Assembly (NCBI RefSeq): GCF_027887165.1
Contig: NC_077235.1
Location: 9,620,884 to 9,684,883, forward strand
Reading direction: 5' to 3'
DNA: 64,000 nt
DNA from: Monodelphis domestica
Lineage: Eukaryota > Chordata > Mammalia > Didelphimorphia > Didelphidae
In this document: positions 27,957 through 60,929 of the stretch, piece after piece
How positions within the stretch are numbered: the stretch's first letter is position 1
Layout: each line of letters opens with the position of its first letter
Program-made: the position numbers and the translations under genes
Notes under the pieces: model-generated
What the model was told of the DNA's origin: nothing
The model's input: only the letters and a program-made list of their open reading frames with translations
The model's database searches: none

Positions 27957-30900
27957 GTAGGTGGTTAATGGAGCAACAATGAATGACCGAGTAGGGATGG
28001 GGATGGGAGGACCTTCCTCCCTCAGGGCCATATGGGAGGACAAAGAAAAAACATGGCTGTGGTCTGAGAGGGCCAGAGGGGGTCGATGATGGGAGTGTGG
28101 GAGGGTCAAAAGCAGTTAGCTGGAGATGATCAGGAGGGACAAATGTCATGGGCTAAGGGACTAAAGAAAGCAGAGGAAAGAACCAACGAGGAGCTAACCC
28201 CAGAATTAGTCACTGAACTGAAAAGCCTGAGCACAGTCACAAGTCAAACCTTCTTATTCGTGACGTTCGCACGTTTGGAGAGTGCACTACAATGTCCTTC
28301 TGGGCATGGTGAGACCCCTTTACAGATGTTGCTTTAATATTCCACTGGACTTTAGAAAGCAGCAGCATCCTGGGGTGATTTAGAGGCAAAAGACGGGGGT
28401 GTGAATCCCAGCCCTGCCACTGCTGTGTGACATGACCAAGAATCAGAGAATGTCAGTGTTCTGAAGCTAATGCCCCCAAAGAACACCCCACCACCACCAC
28501 CACATTCCCTGGAAGTGGCTCTCCAGTCTTTGTTTGATAACCTCCAGAAAGGGGAGTCTAAAGGCATCTGGTTCAACGTCCATGTCTAAATGTATGACCC
28601 TGAATTTAAGAGCTGAAAGGTACTTAAGAAGTCATCTGGTCCAGATAGTGGGCACATTATTTCATCTCTGGATCTCAGTTTACCTCTTTGTAAAATAAGA
28701 TGCTTCTGTAAGGGGATCTTTATTGGTTCTTTCCAGCATGAAATCCTGAGGTCTTTATGAATTTGCTAAAAGTTACACCCTAGGATGATCGAGAGACTAC
28801 AAGGAGCTGAGTAAAGGCACACTTAGAAGATCAGGGATCCTGAAGGACCTACGGTCCCATGAAGCTATTCATGAGACGCCATTCCAATATCGGATTAGGC
28901 AGAAGTGGACAGAATCAGAGCTGGCCTACGGTTCACATTTGACTAAAAAACAAGAAGCCATCTTTTTGTATCAAGGAAAGGCAGCCTGTGTCACTGGGAG
29001 AATTGTTAGGTGGCCCTGTGGGTATCACTAGAAGCCCTCGCTCTTCCATTCCTCCCCTTGTGTGTGCCTCTTTCCTTCTCCCACTCCTTTCTTCATGTTC
29101 AACATCTCTTTCTTTCTCCCTTTCCTGTCCCCTGCTTCTGTCCTCCACTTGGCCGTGATGGGCATTGCTTAGTTGGTGCCACTCAGGACTTGCTGCTGAG
29201 CCTAGTTGGGGCCTAAATCTACCAGGGTACAGTGGATTTGAAGTCAGAGAGTCAGAGGCCTGGGATCAAATGTTGCTTCTGCCACTCACTAGCTGGCTCC
29301 CTGTGCACAGGGTATTCCACCTCTGTAGGCCTCAGCAAGCACTTGGCCTGCCTATGGGTGCATGTTTCTCTTTGCTCCATGGCCTGCTTCTCCCTGCAGT
29401 CCTTTCCCATGGACTTCCTGGGCTGCTTGTCATATACCTGATGATGGACATGTCAAATGACAGGGCTGGACTCAATGACTGCTAAGAGCCCTTCCTCTCT
29501 AAATCCAGGCGGGACTATATATATGTGTGTATTTCTATGGATGTACATCCGTTGGGGGGGGGGCGGTCCATCATTAGGAGAAGAGCCAGCTCCCTCCAGG
29601 GTAACCCTGCCTGGTCTCAGGGCTGCCAAAGCATGTTAGAATCTCCCTGAATTCCTCAGGGCAGTGCTGCCTACCCTACTTGAAGGGTGGCAGCTGGCTG
29701 CTATCTCCTGAGCCTTGTGCCCTGCAGGCAGAGAAGGTTGTCATTGATGCCTTGTTCTTGCCCACCAGGCCATCCTAGCAAGAGGAAGGATGTAAGAGAG
29801 GTGGAACTTGAATCTAGGTCATCCTGGTTGAAGGTGATGTACTCTGCCACATTCCTGGGGCTGGAAAAGGAGTGTGACCATGGAAGAAGGGGAATGGAAA
29901 ATGGGTGCTCCTCCCTAGGGCTGTGAATGGAGAAGCAGGGAGAAAAAAGCATAGGCCCAGGGCCAAATGGCATCAGGGCCTTCATTTCCCCGGGCCCCCA
30001 CTGACCCTTGGCCAGAAGGAGCAGGGGAAGAAGGAGGAAGTGAGCACCTACCTGGCTCCCTAGGACTCTCCTCCATCCTGGGCAATGCTTTGCACCTATA
30101 GCACAAGCCTGGGACCTTGCTTTGGCTTTGTCACAGTGCCTGCAGGTGAGGCTTCCACTGCTGCCACCCATGACATGCTACGGGACTCTGGCCAAAGCCC
30201 TTTGCCTCTCTACACCTCAGTTTCCTTGTCTGTAAAATAAGAATAATTCCTCTTTCACAGGGTTTCTGGGAAGACAAAAGGAAAGCCATGTGAAATAGGT
30301 GACATGAGGTCAGGTCAAAGAAATTTCAGGGGTTTCGTTGGAAGGTGGTGGGAAGTGGGAAATGGCTTAGTGGGCTGTTAGAGCATCACAACTGAGCGTT
30401 GTTAGAATGTTCAAACGGAAACTTGGAAAATGGCTTTCTTCTGTGCTAGAGACATGAAGGGAGGGGAGAAGTGCTGGGAGGTCAGGGCACTCCTTACAAG
30501 GTTTACTGAAGTGACATTGGTGGCATAATTGGCGTGTGTTGGGGGAGGGGGTGGGTAGACAGGTATCAGAGGCACGAAGACTTGGAGCCAAGGCCTGCCT
30601 CAGCAAGCACTGGCTCTATGACCCTGGCCAAGTAATTTTACCTCTCCGCACCCCAAACAACTCCCTTCAGCCTGTAAGTTGTGGGTGATTTGCTGAACCA
30701 CCAAATAAGGAAAACATTGTATCCCAAATGGCTTTATCTGGAGGCTCAACCCCCCTAGAGAGGGCGATCTGCTTTGTGTTGCCAGATTCTTTACATCAAG
30801 TGCACATAGCTTTGTCTCCCTCTCCTTTCTCTGGCTGCTCCAAGCTCTTAGCATTTGAACTCCCTAAAAAGGGTTGGTTCTCTTTTATGTTTCAAAGGCC

Positions 30901-30969
30901 TATTTCAGGGTCTTCGAGCCTATCAGTGTTGTTCCTTTGTTTAGAAATGCTTTATGGTGCCTAATTTAT

Positions 30970-31200
30970 GAGGCAGCTGCTGCTCAGGGTTTCAAAACGC
31001 TGGGCCTGGAGTCAGGAAGACCTGAGTTCAAATGTGACCTCTTAGCTATGTGACCCTGGGCAAGTCACTTAACCTCTTATAGCCTATCAAAAGGATCCAC
31101 TGGATAGACTGGAGAAAGAAGTGGCAAACCACTTCAGCCAGTGTCCTTGGTGCACAACAGTGGTCCATCATCGGGTCACTGAGAGTCCAACACAAGTGGC
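30970..31200 (+). mobile_element. MAR1-type SINE in BTK intron 1
   Basis: CTGGAGTCAGGAAGACCTGA, TGACCCTGGGCAAGTCACTT, GGAGAAAGAAGTGGCAAACC and GGTCACTGAGAGTCCAACAC. Confidence 0.88.
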
Positions 31201-31446
31201 AATTGAACGTGGGGCTCCTTTGGCGTCCTCCAAAAATGAAGTGCACCTCAAACAGGAAGGGACCCACTGCCTCCACAAGCCAGGCCTTGGGTGGTTCCCA
31301 GAAACTCAAGCTCCACACTATTTCCTAGCTCTGAGCTGGGAAGGGGAGAAGGCTGGAGAATGAGGATTTTCAGTGAGTCATCCCTAAGGGAAAGGCTTCA
31401 GGAGAGAGCTAACCAATCTGACATGTCCTGGGGAGGCCTCTCCGTT

Positions 31447-31454
31447 ATGCAAAT
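31447..31454. promoter_or_regulatory. Octamer ATGCAAAT in BTK intron 1
   Basis: Perfect POU (Oct-1/Oct-2) octamer in a repeat-free stretch 3.5 kb into the intron of a B-cell gene. Sequence match only. Confidence 0.35.
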
Positions 31455-32109
31455 GAATGCTGAACCAAGACCCCATTGGGCCCCATGGGGCTTTCAGTTT
31501 CAGTGAGGCTGAAAATGCAGTGAAGGAAGAAAGAAGGCAGGAAGGCAAGCAGGCATTCAAAGGGGGGGGGGGCTAGACTCTTCATACCTAGCCCTTCCTC
31601 CTGGCCTAGGCCCTCCCAGGTGTCCAGTACACTAAGTTATAATGGCCTAGCAGTGATTCACATGGCACGAATACCTCCAGAAACAAAGTAGACTATAGTT
31701 TAGTAGGTTAGCCACCCCCACCCCACCCCAGATCCCGGATGCCTACAATTCCAGACAGAAAAGAATTCAGCATCAGGCAAGCTGCAGGTTAGAATGGCTA
31801 CAAACCCAGACAAGTGGTGCAGTGGAGTGGTGGAGAGAAGGATGTGCCAGGCATGGCACATTCAACCCACAACAACAGATGGCAGCCCAGAAAGATAGAG
31901 CACTTCTACAAGCCAAGAGCCCCCCCCCCTCCCCCCAGTTCAGTAGAATGCCATCTACCGGGTAATGCTAACAATGCACTCCTCCTTGGGCGATCAGAGG
32001 CAACTCAACAAAAGGGAGAGAGCAGTAAGCTGGAAGTGAGAAGGTCTCTTGGCTTTCTACAGTTCTTTTCCACTTGAAAGCCTGAGCCTAGAAATACCTG
32101 GAGAGAGGC

Positions 32110-32825
32110 ACAACAAAGTGCCATGACGTGTGAGAGGAGGAAGGCCATTGCTGACTTGAAAGGCTTCATGGGGAAGAGGCATTTGATGGGAATTGAGCTA
32201 TCAGGGATGGGAAAATGATTGAACAGGTGAAGAGAAAGATGGAGGACATTCCAAGATGAAGCCTAAACAAGGCCACAGAGGCAAGAAAAGGCAGGAAGAA
32301 TTCTGGGCCTCATTCAATCCCACAAAGACAAAAAATAAAAAGGTCCTGCCTTCGGGGAGCTTTCAGCTCTTGGCTAGAGAATAGTCTTGTTGGGCTGGAG
32401 TGCAGAGTGGGTAGTAGCCTGATACTACTATTTTTTGCGGAGAGGTCCCTGGTATTTGGTGAGTGAGGGCCTCTAATCTAATAAATAAGGAGGCTGAACT
32501 CTTCAAGGGTAAGCCCTGTGTTAACTCCCCACTTAGGATTGTTGAAGGGAGGAATTAGAATGAGGAAGCTCATTCAGGCAATGGTCTGAAGGATAGACTG
32601 GAGCAGGGAAGAAAGAAGAAGACCTGTACATAAAGAAGCTATTGCAATGCTGTAGGTAGGTGGTAATGAAGACCTGTACTAAGGTGGGAGTAATGGCAAC
32701 AGAAAGGAGATCAATCCAAAAGGCACTGCAGAAACTGGATTTCCAGGGATTGGATGTGAAAGGTGAGTGGCAGAGAAGAGGCAAGAGATAAAGAAGACCC
32801 CAAGGTTTTGACCTGGGAAGGCTGG
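32110..32825 (-). mobile_element. L2 LINE fragment in BTK intron 1
   Basis: Minus strand reads TLVQVFITTYLQHCNSFF, the degenerate form of the L2 block LVQALIISYLDYCNSLL, within a purine-rich + strand. Broken by indels. Confidence 0.75.
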
Positions 32826-33454
32826 CTGAATGGAATTCAGACCAAGGTCAAAATCAGAGGCTTCTTGCTAAGGGTCCCCACCCAGAGTTTCCTCTGTATA
32901 TTGGTTCCCATACAAAAGTCAGAGGACTCCTGCAAGTTCTCCACCACCAGGCTCACACTCCTATAGCTCCAGATGTGTCCACTACACTCAGTATTGGCCA
33001 CAAAACGTTCAAGGTGCTGGCAGGAAAGCCATTCACATAGAGACATCTTGGAGCCATTTGAAACAGTGACTCTGGGGCTCAGAAGTCATAGGCTGTTCTG
33101 GAGCCAGCTTGAATTGGCTTATGGGAGCTATAAAGCAGGGCTTGGGTTGTTGCTTTGTTGATTGTCTAGACTTCAGAAAGTATTCCTATTGCAGGTTAAA
33201 CCTTATTTTCAGAGAACTGGTTGTTAAACATTTATTAGCACATCCCAGGCTGGAAGTCATTCATTTAGAGGTGGTGGTTAAAATCAAGGGAATGAATGAG
33301 TTTATGAAGAAAAGAAAAAAAGAAGAGAAGGCCAAAGACAAGAGCTTTAAAGACATTCAAGTCAAGATGATGAGGGATCGGGGAAGGAGGCAGAGCTGGA
33401 AGGGTTAGAGACTTAGGAAGAGAACCAGAAGAATATGACATCTCCCCAGAAAAG

Positions 33455-33624
<170 letters not shown>

Positions 33625-35039
33625 TGGGGCAGAAGAATAAAATAAAAGGAATGCTTTCTGGGGAGCCTGACAAAGCTGCACATGTCTAAAAACAAATGGG
33701 AAGGAGAGACTGAAGATGCTAAGAGAGCACATGAGTGAAAACAGTGTAGAAATACCTAGACATGATACAAAGGCCAAAAGGAAGCCAGGTGAACTAAAGT
33801 AAAATGAAATCACATGGTCCTACCAAAATGGAAACAGAAAAACCCAGAGCTAGAGTATCGTATCACAGCAGTTTGGGGTTCAAGGGTACCTAAACTCCTC
33901 TTGCCTGCCATATGTGAGACCTGGCAATGTCCACATCACACTGTAGGAGTCCATTCCCCCCCTCCAAACAAGGCAGGGGAAAGGGAGCTCCTCAGTAGTC
34001 CAGAAATTAACACAGAAAAAAATCACTGCCAAAAACAGAGCAGCAGCCCTAAGAGCTTCAGGGATTGGCACTCCATCACGTGAGCCCTAAAGTTACCACT
34101 AGAAAGGCACAGAACCACTTTTGATCAGTCAGGCCACAGATTTGGGAAAAGCTTCCAGGTCAGCACTGGCTTTGTCTTTAACCCTTTTTCCTCACCAGGC
34201 CTCAGTAGAGCTGTATCTTGCCTTCTTGCCAGCCCACCAAATCTAGGTGAATTGAGTAGTCACCATAAAGTCCCTGCAGAGGCCCCTGGCTATTCTCCAG
34301 TTTATAAGCTCAGGGAACCCCCAACCTCCATCTCAGGAGTTTCTTCTGGGAGCTAATCAGAAATCATTTCAGGCCCACTTTCTACCCCTAACAAGGCAGT
34401 TCAATAAATCTATTCATCTCCACACTGGAGCATCAGGAAGGACAAGACCCTGGAAGAGAACAAAAAAGAACAAGGTTTCCCTTGCTGTGGCCCAGGAGAC
34501 ACAGCTAGTAACATTTTGTCTGCTGACTGAGCCTTTATCCTGGGGTTGTGGAAATGCATTCAAGCAAAGAGCCACATTAGGGACACACAAAGGATACAGG
34601 ATAGAGGGGAGTGGATGGCCCTTTCAAAGCCTTCCCATTCATGTGGATGGCGATGGACACTATCCTTAGAGGTAAAAAAGAAGATGACATGAAGAATCTG
34701 AGAAATGAAAAGGTTTAGAAACTGTAGGGGGGTGGAAACAGTCTTCAGGTTGGAAAACCCAGAGCAACAAGCTTCCTGTTGATCTGAGAAACAGTGAGAC
34801 ATGAATGTGTCTGTTGTCAAGCCAGGGAATGACACTGGGAAAGTGATCTTTTAAAGGGGATGCTTCTCATCTAGGTAGCGCGAAGGATTGTTTGGAAGAG
34901 ACTTATAATATTCCCATGTTTAACTCAACATAAAGAAAAATTGAACAATCTGAGTTGTCCCCAGAAGGAACTGACTGCTTTTTGAAGTACTGAATTCCCA
35001 ATCGCTGAAGCTTTGGCTGAAGGGCCATTTGGATTTTTG

Positions 35040-35247
35040 GTTGGCTTTTTTAAACGCTTACCTAATATCTTAGGATCAATACTAAATATTGATTCCAAGG
35101 TAGAAGAATGGTAAGAGCTAGGTAGTTGGGGCTAAGTCACTTGTCCAGGGTCTCATAGCCAGGAAGTATCCAAGGCCAAATTTGAACACGGGACCTCTTG
35201 TCTCCAGGCCTGACTCACTAGCCACTGAGCCAACTTGCTGCCCCAGT
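35040..35247 (-). mobile_element. tRNA-derived SINE (WSINE/WALLSI-like), diverged
   Basis: Reverse copy (TTAAACGCTTACCTAATATC to TGAGCCAACTTGCTGCCCC), clearly older than the 11.3-kb copy. Confidence 0.85.
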
Positions 35248-36424
35248 GAGGGACCCTTTGTAAGTAACATTGTAGAAAGAGTTCATGTTTCATATAAGGG
35301 TTGAAGTAGAGCATCTTTGAGGTCCCATCCAACCCTGAGATTCTGGGGTTCTGTTGGTGAAAATTTCCCATATTTCACAGGTTGCCATGGTCTAAGAATT
35401 TCTTTCTAAATGGCCTCTTTCCATTTGTGATGAGCCTTATTGTACTTAGCTTGGCTGGTGCTCAGAAAACAAACATCACCTATCATCAAGCCCAGATCCA
35501 GAGCCTCATCCAGCCAAATCTTCGGCTCCAGCAACATAGTCTTTGAGCCCCCCAGCTCACATCGATGCCATAAGGGCATTTGGGATCTAGTCTAGAAAAG
35601 CAAAAAAAGAGCAGCCCACAGGGCCATGGATTTGGGGCTGGAGAGGATCTCAGAGGCGCTCTTATCCAGTGCCCTCATTTTACAGATGAGGAAACTCAAG
35701 GCCCAGAGGATGAAGTGCCTTCCCCAAGGATGCCCAGCTAAGAAGGGGCAGGAGCAGGATTTGAATTTCTGTCCTGATTCCAATCCTGTGCTCTTTCCAC
35801 CACCCACACAATCTCCTGCGGTTTTGAACGGTGCTCGGCGTTCTTTGTTCCCTTAGGTAAATCATAGGTTGCCATGGTGCCCGGAGGTTACTAAGCGAGC
35901 ATCTCAAGGCCACCCCCAGCAGCTGTTCCCCTTTGTTTCCCAGGTCTAGCTGTGTCAGGTTCTGTCTGCTTATAAGGCCACAGGAAAAATCCAGTTATAA
36001 CCAGCAGAGAAAGAAAGGAAACCAGCAGTGAGGCTGGTCACTGACCAGCTGCACCTGAAGAGTGCTAATTAATGGATGGATGTCAGCCTCCAGCAGTCTC
36101 TAGCTATGTGCCAGAGGACTATATTCTTGGCTAGCTCTGTTCTGTTGGATGGGTTTTCTTTCCCTCCCTGGGGTCTTTTAAAAATCATTTGTATTTATTT
36201 CGTTGACTGTTTCCCAATTACATGTTTAAACATTTTCTTTCCAAATTCTCTCCTTCTTTCCTGCCCCTCCCTGATAATTTTTCAGCAACAGCCTGACTAA
36301 AGATCTAAGTGCTTTGCAAAGGAGGTAAAGCTGGAAGGATAGCTAAATTCATTAAGTAGCTGAATCAGGATCCAAAATTACCTCCCCAGGGTGGATTAAG
36401 GGGCCAACTCGTAACAAGACTCCA

Positions 36425-36620
36425 TGTTGGAGGCAGTGTGGTCTAATGGAAAGAGTGCGATCCACAGACCTGGGTTTGAATCGTGGCTCTGCCACTTACT
36501 CTGTACAATCTTTGGCAAGTCACTTTCGAAACTCCTGGGGCCTCAGTTTCCCCCTCTGTAAAGTGAGAGAATTGGACTAGATGGTCCCTAAAGTGCTTTC
36601 TGGTTCGAACTCCATGAACC
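36425..36620 (+). mobile_element. MIR-class SINE, nearly complete
   Basis: GGTCTAATGGAAAGAGTGCG, GGGTTTGAATCGTGGCTCTG, GGCAAGTCACTTTCG, CTCAGTTTCCCCCTCTGTAA and GGACTAGATGGTCCCTAAAG in order. Confidence 0.85.
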
Positions 36621-37950
36621 TACTACCATTCTGCCACTATAGGGAAGGTTGATTTAAAAAAGCAACCACTTTATGGTGCTTATTTACTATTCCCATGGTG
36701 CTTTTCTCCTTCACCTTTCTAATGGAAACTTTAGCGTTTCAGAGTCTGCAAATGTGAACAACAGACAAGAGAGAGGGAAGAGCCCATGGCTGCATAAGGG
36801 TGTTGTGTTGGTTCTCCTTAAAGGTTTTCCTTTGACACATGGGAAGGTTTCCTGTGGAGGATGGGGAGGGCTACATCTGGAAATGCCCACAATGTAAGAA
36901 TCAGAGGCGTCCATAAACCTGACAATAGTGACACCTACACTTTTAAAAAGCCACTGTTTTGTTCAGACTAAATTTACTCCTGGACTGGAGGCCAACTCAC
37001 TGTGTACCTTTTGCCACCTTTCTCTGTCTCAAGTGATTTCTCTAAAAGAGATAGTGAGGTCAGTCTTGCCTTCCTCACCAGGCAATCCTGAGAATCACTA
37101 AGTTACTTCCTAGTCATACATGGCTCAGACATCTGAGATGGAAGATAGGATCGGTGCAGTAATCCCACAGGGCAGTAATATGATCATTATAGGCTGAAGT
37201 CAGCACGCTATTACTGCTTTTCTTGTTGCCACTATTGATCACCACATATGGCTCTAAGAACCAATTTGGAGCAAATAAGGACCTCACATTGGGATGCTGA
37301 GCAGAATTCCAGAGCTTTCATCCTCTTTCCTTTCAGCTTGGGCAGGATTGGTGTGGAGGCAGTTAATTATACCTCCTACCCTCAGGTATGACCCCATCAT
37401 GCTCCTCAGTTCCTGCTGGGCTCCAGACATCAATGGGTTGCCACTGAAAACAATTAAATATACTGATCAGGAAACCAGGCATTAAAAGTCCCAAAAGAGC
37501 CCCATTCAATTCTTACTATCTTCATGTACTCTTGAAGGGGGGATGATTTGTTAGTGAGGGAGGGGAGCATCAGGACAAAAAGCTGCCCTGAGCTTATCTT
37601 TGTTCCCAGGTTCCAATTACACAGGCTATGTGTAAAATAAGTTCTGTTGGTGTTGATGCAGGTCTGCTTCTTTGGTATCTGGCGAAAAGACAAGTAACTT
37701 CAAGATCCAGGACAATCAATGGACTTCTACGATGACCCAGTCTTACAGAGCCTCCCTATGATGGAGTTTACCCCCCAAACTTCCTTTCCCTAGGATTTAC
37801 CCCAGCCCATCGGGACGCTATAACAAGAGCCCCTGGTTAACTGCCCAAAATGGCATTACTATTGAAAATGGGATCAGTTTGAGATGGGTTAAGGCAGAAG
37901 TGAGGCCAATTGGTAGTTGTGCTGGGTGCTTACCAATTTTCTGTTTCCAG

Positions 37951-56438
<18,488 letters not shown>

Positions 56439-56523
56439 GCCATTCAACCGAATATCTCCCCTCCCTGCTCCATTTGCTCACTTACTTTTCTCTCAAGAAA
56501 TCCCAGGCTTCCAGGCTCTGGGT

Positions 56524-56604
56524 GGGAAGGGGAAGGGAAAAGGGAGGGGAGGGGAGGGGAGGGGAGGGGAGGGGAGGGGAGGGGAGGGGAGGGGAGGAGG
56601 GAGG
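56524..56604 (+). repeat. (GGGGA)n tandem array in BTK 3' UTR
   Basis: About a dozen near-perfect GGGGA units on the sense strand. Runs of four G spaced by single A could form an RNA G-quadruplex. Confidence 0.95.
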
Positions 56605-56786
56605 AAAAAAGCCTTTATGCTCCTCCAGCCACACTATCCATCTGAGACTGGCTCACACCTTTGATCCCCAGGGACCTTCTTTGGCCTGGGCAAAAGCTGA
56701 GGAATAGTAGCCCCATTCTTCACAATATGCTGTTGCCCCAAGACAGAAAAATTCCTACTAGCAATTAAGACCCAATTTGTAATGGA

Positions 56787-56787
<1 letters not shown>

Positions 56788-56828
<41 letters not shown>

Positions 56829-56846
56829 CGCGTGTGTGCACACACA
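56788..56846 (+). repeat. (TG)n-(CG)n-(TG)n alternating tract in BTK 3' UTR
   Basis: Roughly 16 TG dinucleotides, then a block of about six CG, then TGTGTGCACACACA. Alternating purine-pyrimidine with a CG core is the classic Z-DNA-prone pattern. Confidence 0.95.
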
Positions 56847-57127
56847 TATATGCACAAACAGACCCTTTGGGGGGCCTTAAGTTGGCAGTAACAAGAGGTG
56901 GCCACAATGACAGGCGTGGTTAGGGGACTGTTTTTGATACAATAAAACTGCTAGAAAAACCCCTGAAGGTCTCCTTTCTCATTTGTCATCACACAACCTC
57001 CCTCTAGGTGTCGCTGCCTGCACAAAAGAGCTTCCCACAAGTCACCCCTAATTTCACTCAATCCTACAAGCAATTGGGCAGGGCTTTCACTTTACTGGGA
57101 GTTCAAACACTTGGCTAGGTGAAAACT

Positions 57128-57360
57128 GGAGCAGCTAGGTGGCAAAGGGGCTAGCGCACTGGACCTGAGTCACATCTTCCAGAGTTCAAATCTGTCCTTA
57201 GACACTGACTAGCTGTGGGCCGCTGACCAAGTCCCCTCATCCCTTTGCCTCCGGTTTCTGTAAAATGAACTGGAGAAGGAAATGGCAAACCTCCAGTATC
57301 TTTGCTAAGAAAACCCCAAATGGGGTCAGAGACAAAGTCAGATATGACTGAACAACAACA
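57128..57360 (+). mobile_element. MAR1-type SINE between BTK and TIMM8A
   Basis: GAGCAGCTAGGTGGCAAAGG, GAGAAGGAAATGGCAAACCT, CCAAATGGGGTCAGAGACAA and AGATATGACTGAACAACAAC. Confidence 0.9.
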
Positions 57361-57374
57361 GGCACAACCCCAAG

Positions 57375-57850
57375 TGGGCTCAGGTTAAGGAATTTACATT
57401 CTACTGGGAGAAAACGTGTCTCCCCATCCAATCCATCCTCCAGTCTGCTATCAAAGAGATCTTCCCAAAGCAGGGGTCTGACCATGTCACCCCAATCCTT
57501 CCCCTCCTCCACTCCCCACTCAATATAATTCCAATAGTTCTGTATTATCTTTAGAATTCAATGTAAAATCCTCTGATTGGTATTCAAAGCCCTTCACAAC
57601 CTAGCTCCTTCCTATTATTCCAGTCTTTCTATACTCTGCTCCCCTCCCCATACCCTAGGATTCAGCCACACTGTCCTACTTGTAGCTCCTGTTACAGAAA
57701 CTCCCATCTCGGTGCCTTTGCACTGGCTATCCCCTAGAGCTGGAATATTTTTCCTTCTCCCCTCTGCTTCCTGATTTTCTTCAAGTCTCAGCTCAGATCT
57801 TCTCTTTTACAAAAGGCCCTCCCCACTGATAAGCCTTCCCTCTGAGATTA
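57375..57850 (+). mobile_element. L2 LINE fragment between BTK and TIMM8A
   Basis: Plus strand reads LVFKALHNLAPSYYS-type L2 RT sequence, then the L2 downstream blocks GTGCCTTTGCACTGGCTATC, CTTCAAGTCTCAGCTCAGAT and AAAAGGCCCTCCCCACTGAT. Opposite orientation to the BTK-intron copies. Confidence 0.85.
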
Positions 57851-59080
57851 CCTCCCATTTACATCAGATATATTTGTAGTGAAGGCTGTCTCCAACATGT
57901 AGCCTAAAGGTATGATTTTGTAGTTGAGAGGGAGGCAGAAGAGACATTTCCAGTCTCTTCTCCAAGGGTGCTTGTAATTCCTATCAAAAGAGGAAGCAGG
58001 AGGTTGGGGCTAGAAGCTTGGTCACTGCTTGCCTCTAAGAAAGGATGTACCAGATTTGAATTCTATTTGCTTACTCCCTTAAATACTGTCAGGCTAGGCA
58101 TTTGGCGTTTAGGTTTAGGCTAAACTTCTGATTATTGTCCATTAATGGGGAAAAGAGGATCCTAGCTTTCTATTCAAGGTCTTACCCTTTGTCCACCAAA
58201 TACCACTTCTACAATATACACAGTAAATAACACAGAAACCCATTTATCTAATTCCCTGGTCAAATAGAAATCACATTAAGTATGCATAGGAGAATATATA
58301 CCAAACAATGCAGAGTGATGGAGCTCTCCCATTGGGAGCCAGGTACAGAAACAGGGAGAGAGACGCAGCTCTCACCTAAGGGGAACTTACCTGAAACCTC
58401 TAGAGTAGCAAGTTGGGGAGAGAGACATGATGGAGGTTGCTAGCTCCTCTCATGTCATCTTTCCAGTCATGTCCTTCCTTTGGCAATCTGAAGTGGGGTT
58501 GGCATATAGAAAGCAATTAAATAAATGCTTGTTGACTGACTGATAGTTCCTCATTCTTTTGATTCAGCCAGACATAGGTTCAATTCAGGGTCCCACTTTT
58601 TAAGGACATTTATAAGCTGGAGAGGGTTCACAGGAGGGAGGACCAGCATGTTGAGTCTTGAACTCATATCACAGTAAGATTGTGTGAAGAAACTGAGAGG
58701 GAAGTAGTGATAATGACAGCTGTCTCCAATTATCCGAAGGACTTGGGTGGGGAGGGGGGGGAAGTGGATTATTAGACTTACTCTACTTGGTCCCAGAGAG
58801 AAGCAGCAGGAACAATGAAGGGGGTAAATTTAGTCTTGATAATTCTAACCAGGGTAGTTATCCTGAAGAAACTAGTGGGGCGGGTGTGTGTGTGTGTGGG
58901 GGGGGGGATGGTTAGGCTCTATGAGCCCAGGGGGCGAGTTTCAAAGGAGCTGAGTGAGTGATTGAGGTCTTAGAGACAACCAAGTTTGTCTCACACAATT
59001 TTACAGAAGAGTAAGTTGGGGCCTAAGTGGTAAGGGAAGCCAAAGAAGCAGTCCATGATTCGGGACTGCCCTCTGGCCCG
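57851..59080. other. TIMM8A upstream region
   Basis: AATTAAATAAATGCTTGTTG at 58516 is an L2/MIR-type end. A (TG)n plus G-run lies at 58883-58908. Otherwise nothing recognised before the CpG-rich promoter begins near 59080. Confidence 0.5.
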
Positions 59081-59167
59081 ACTATGCCCGGCCCAGGAAG
59101 TGGATCCTACAACGGAAAGGCCGCAGGGGGTAGGATAATGAATAGAAGGCACGAGCGCGACTAGGGG

Positions 59168-59351
59168 CAGTTTACTGTCCAGTCATTGGCTCAGGGTCAC
59201 GCGCAGGCGCCGGGCGCTGATGCGGTCGTGCGCTCGCGCGCTCCCTCAATTAACTGCTTAGCCATTGGCCCGGAGCACGCGCAGGCGCAGCGGGCACGCG
59301 TGCGTACATTACAGTTAACCGTCCAACTATTGGTAGGGCGCGCGCAGGCGC
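59168..59351 (+). promoter_or_regulatory. TIMM8A promoter: three diverged CCAAT + NRF1-like units
   Basis: Three related units start at 59168, 59247 and 59312 (spacing 79 and 65 bases). Each reads roughly CARTTNACYGYYYA, then ATTGG (inverted CCAAT), a short spacer and a GCGCAGGCGC core. The ATTGG cores lie at about 59185, 59263 and 59329. NF-Y binds CCAAT, and NRF1 binds GC-rich palindromes of this kind and controls many mitochondrial genes. The array lies 165-350 bases upstream of the start codon in CpG-rich DNA. Confidence 0.8.
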
Positions 59352-59448
59352 AATATGCACGAGCCGGAGGGGAGGGGAAAAAGAAGAGGAATCCAAGGAG
59401 GTGGGGCGGTCCCGGAGCCGGTGGGTTCTGCTTCCGTTTCCGCCCTGA

Positions 59449-60929
<1,481 letters not shown>

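Larger units (their letters stand above)
56439..56965 (+). other. BTK: BTK 3' UTR with AATAAA at 56941
   Basis: Runs from the stop codon to just past the AATAAA signal at 56941-56946. It carries a GGGGA pentamer array (56524-56604) and a TG/CG alternating tract (56788-56846). The cleavage site is estimated about 15-20 bases after the signal. Confidence 0.8.

Noticed and set aside
56520-56610. CRISPR-like or coding repeat
   Set aside because: Simple pentamer satellite without spacers, in a vertebrate 3' UTR.
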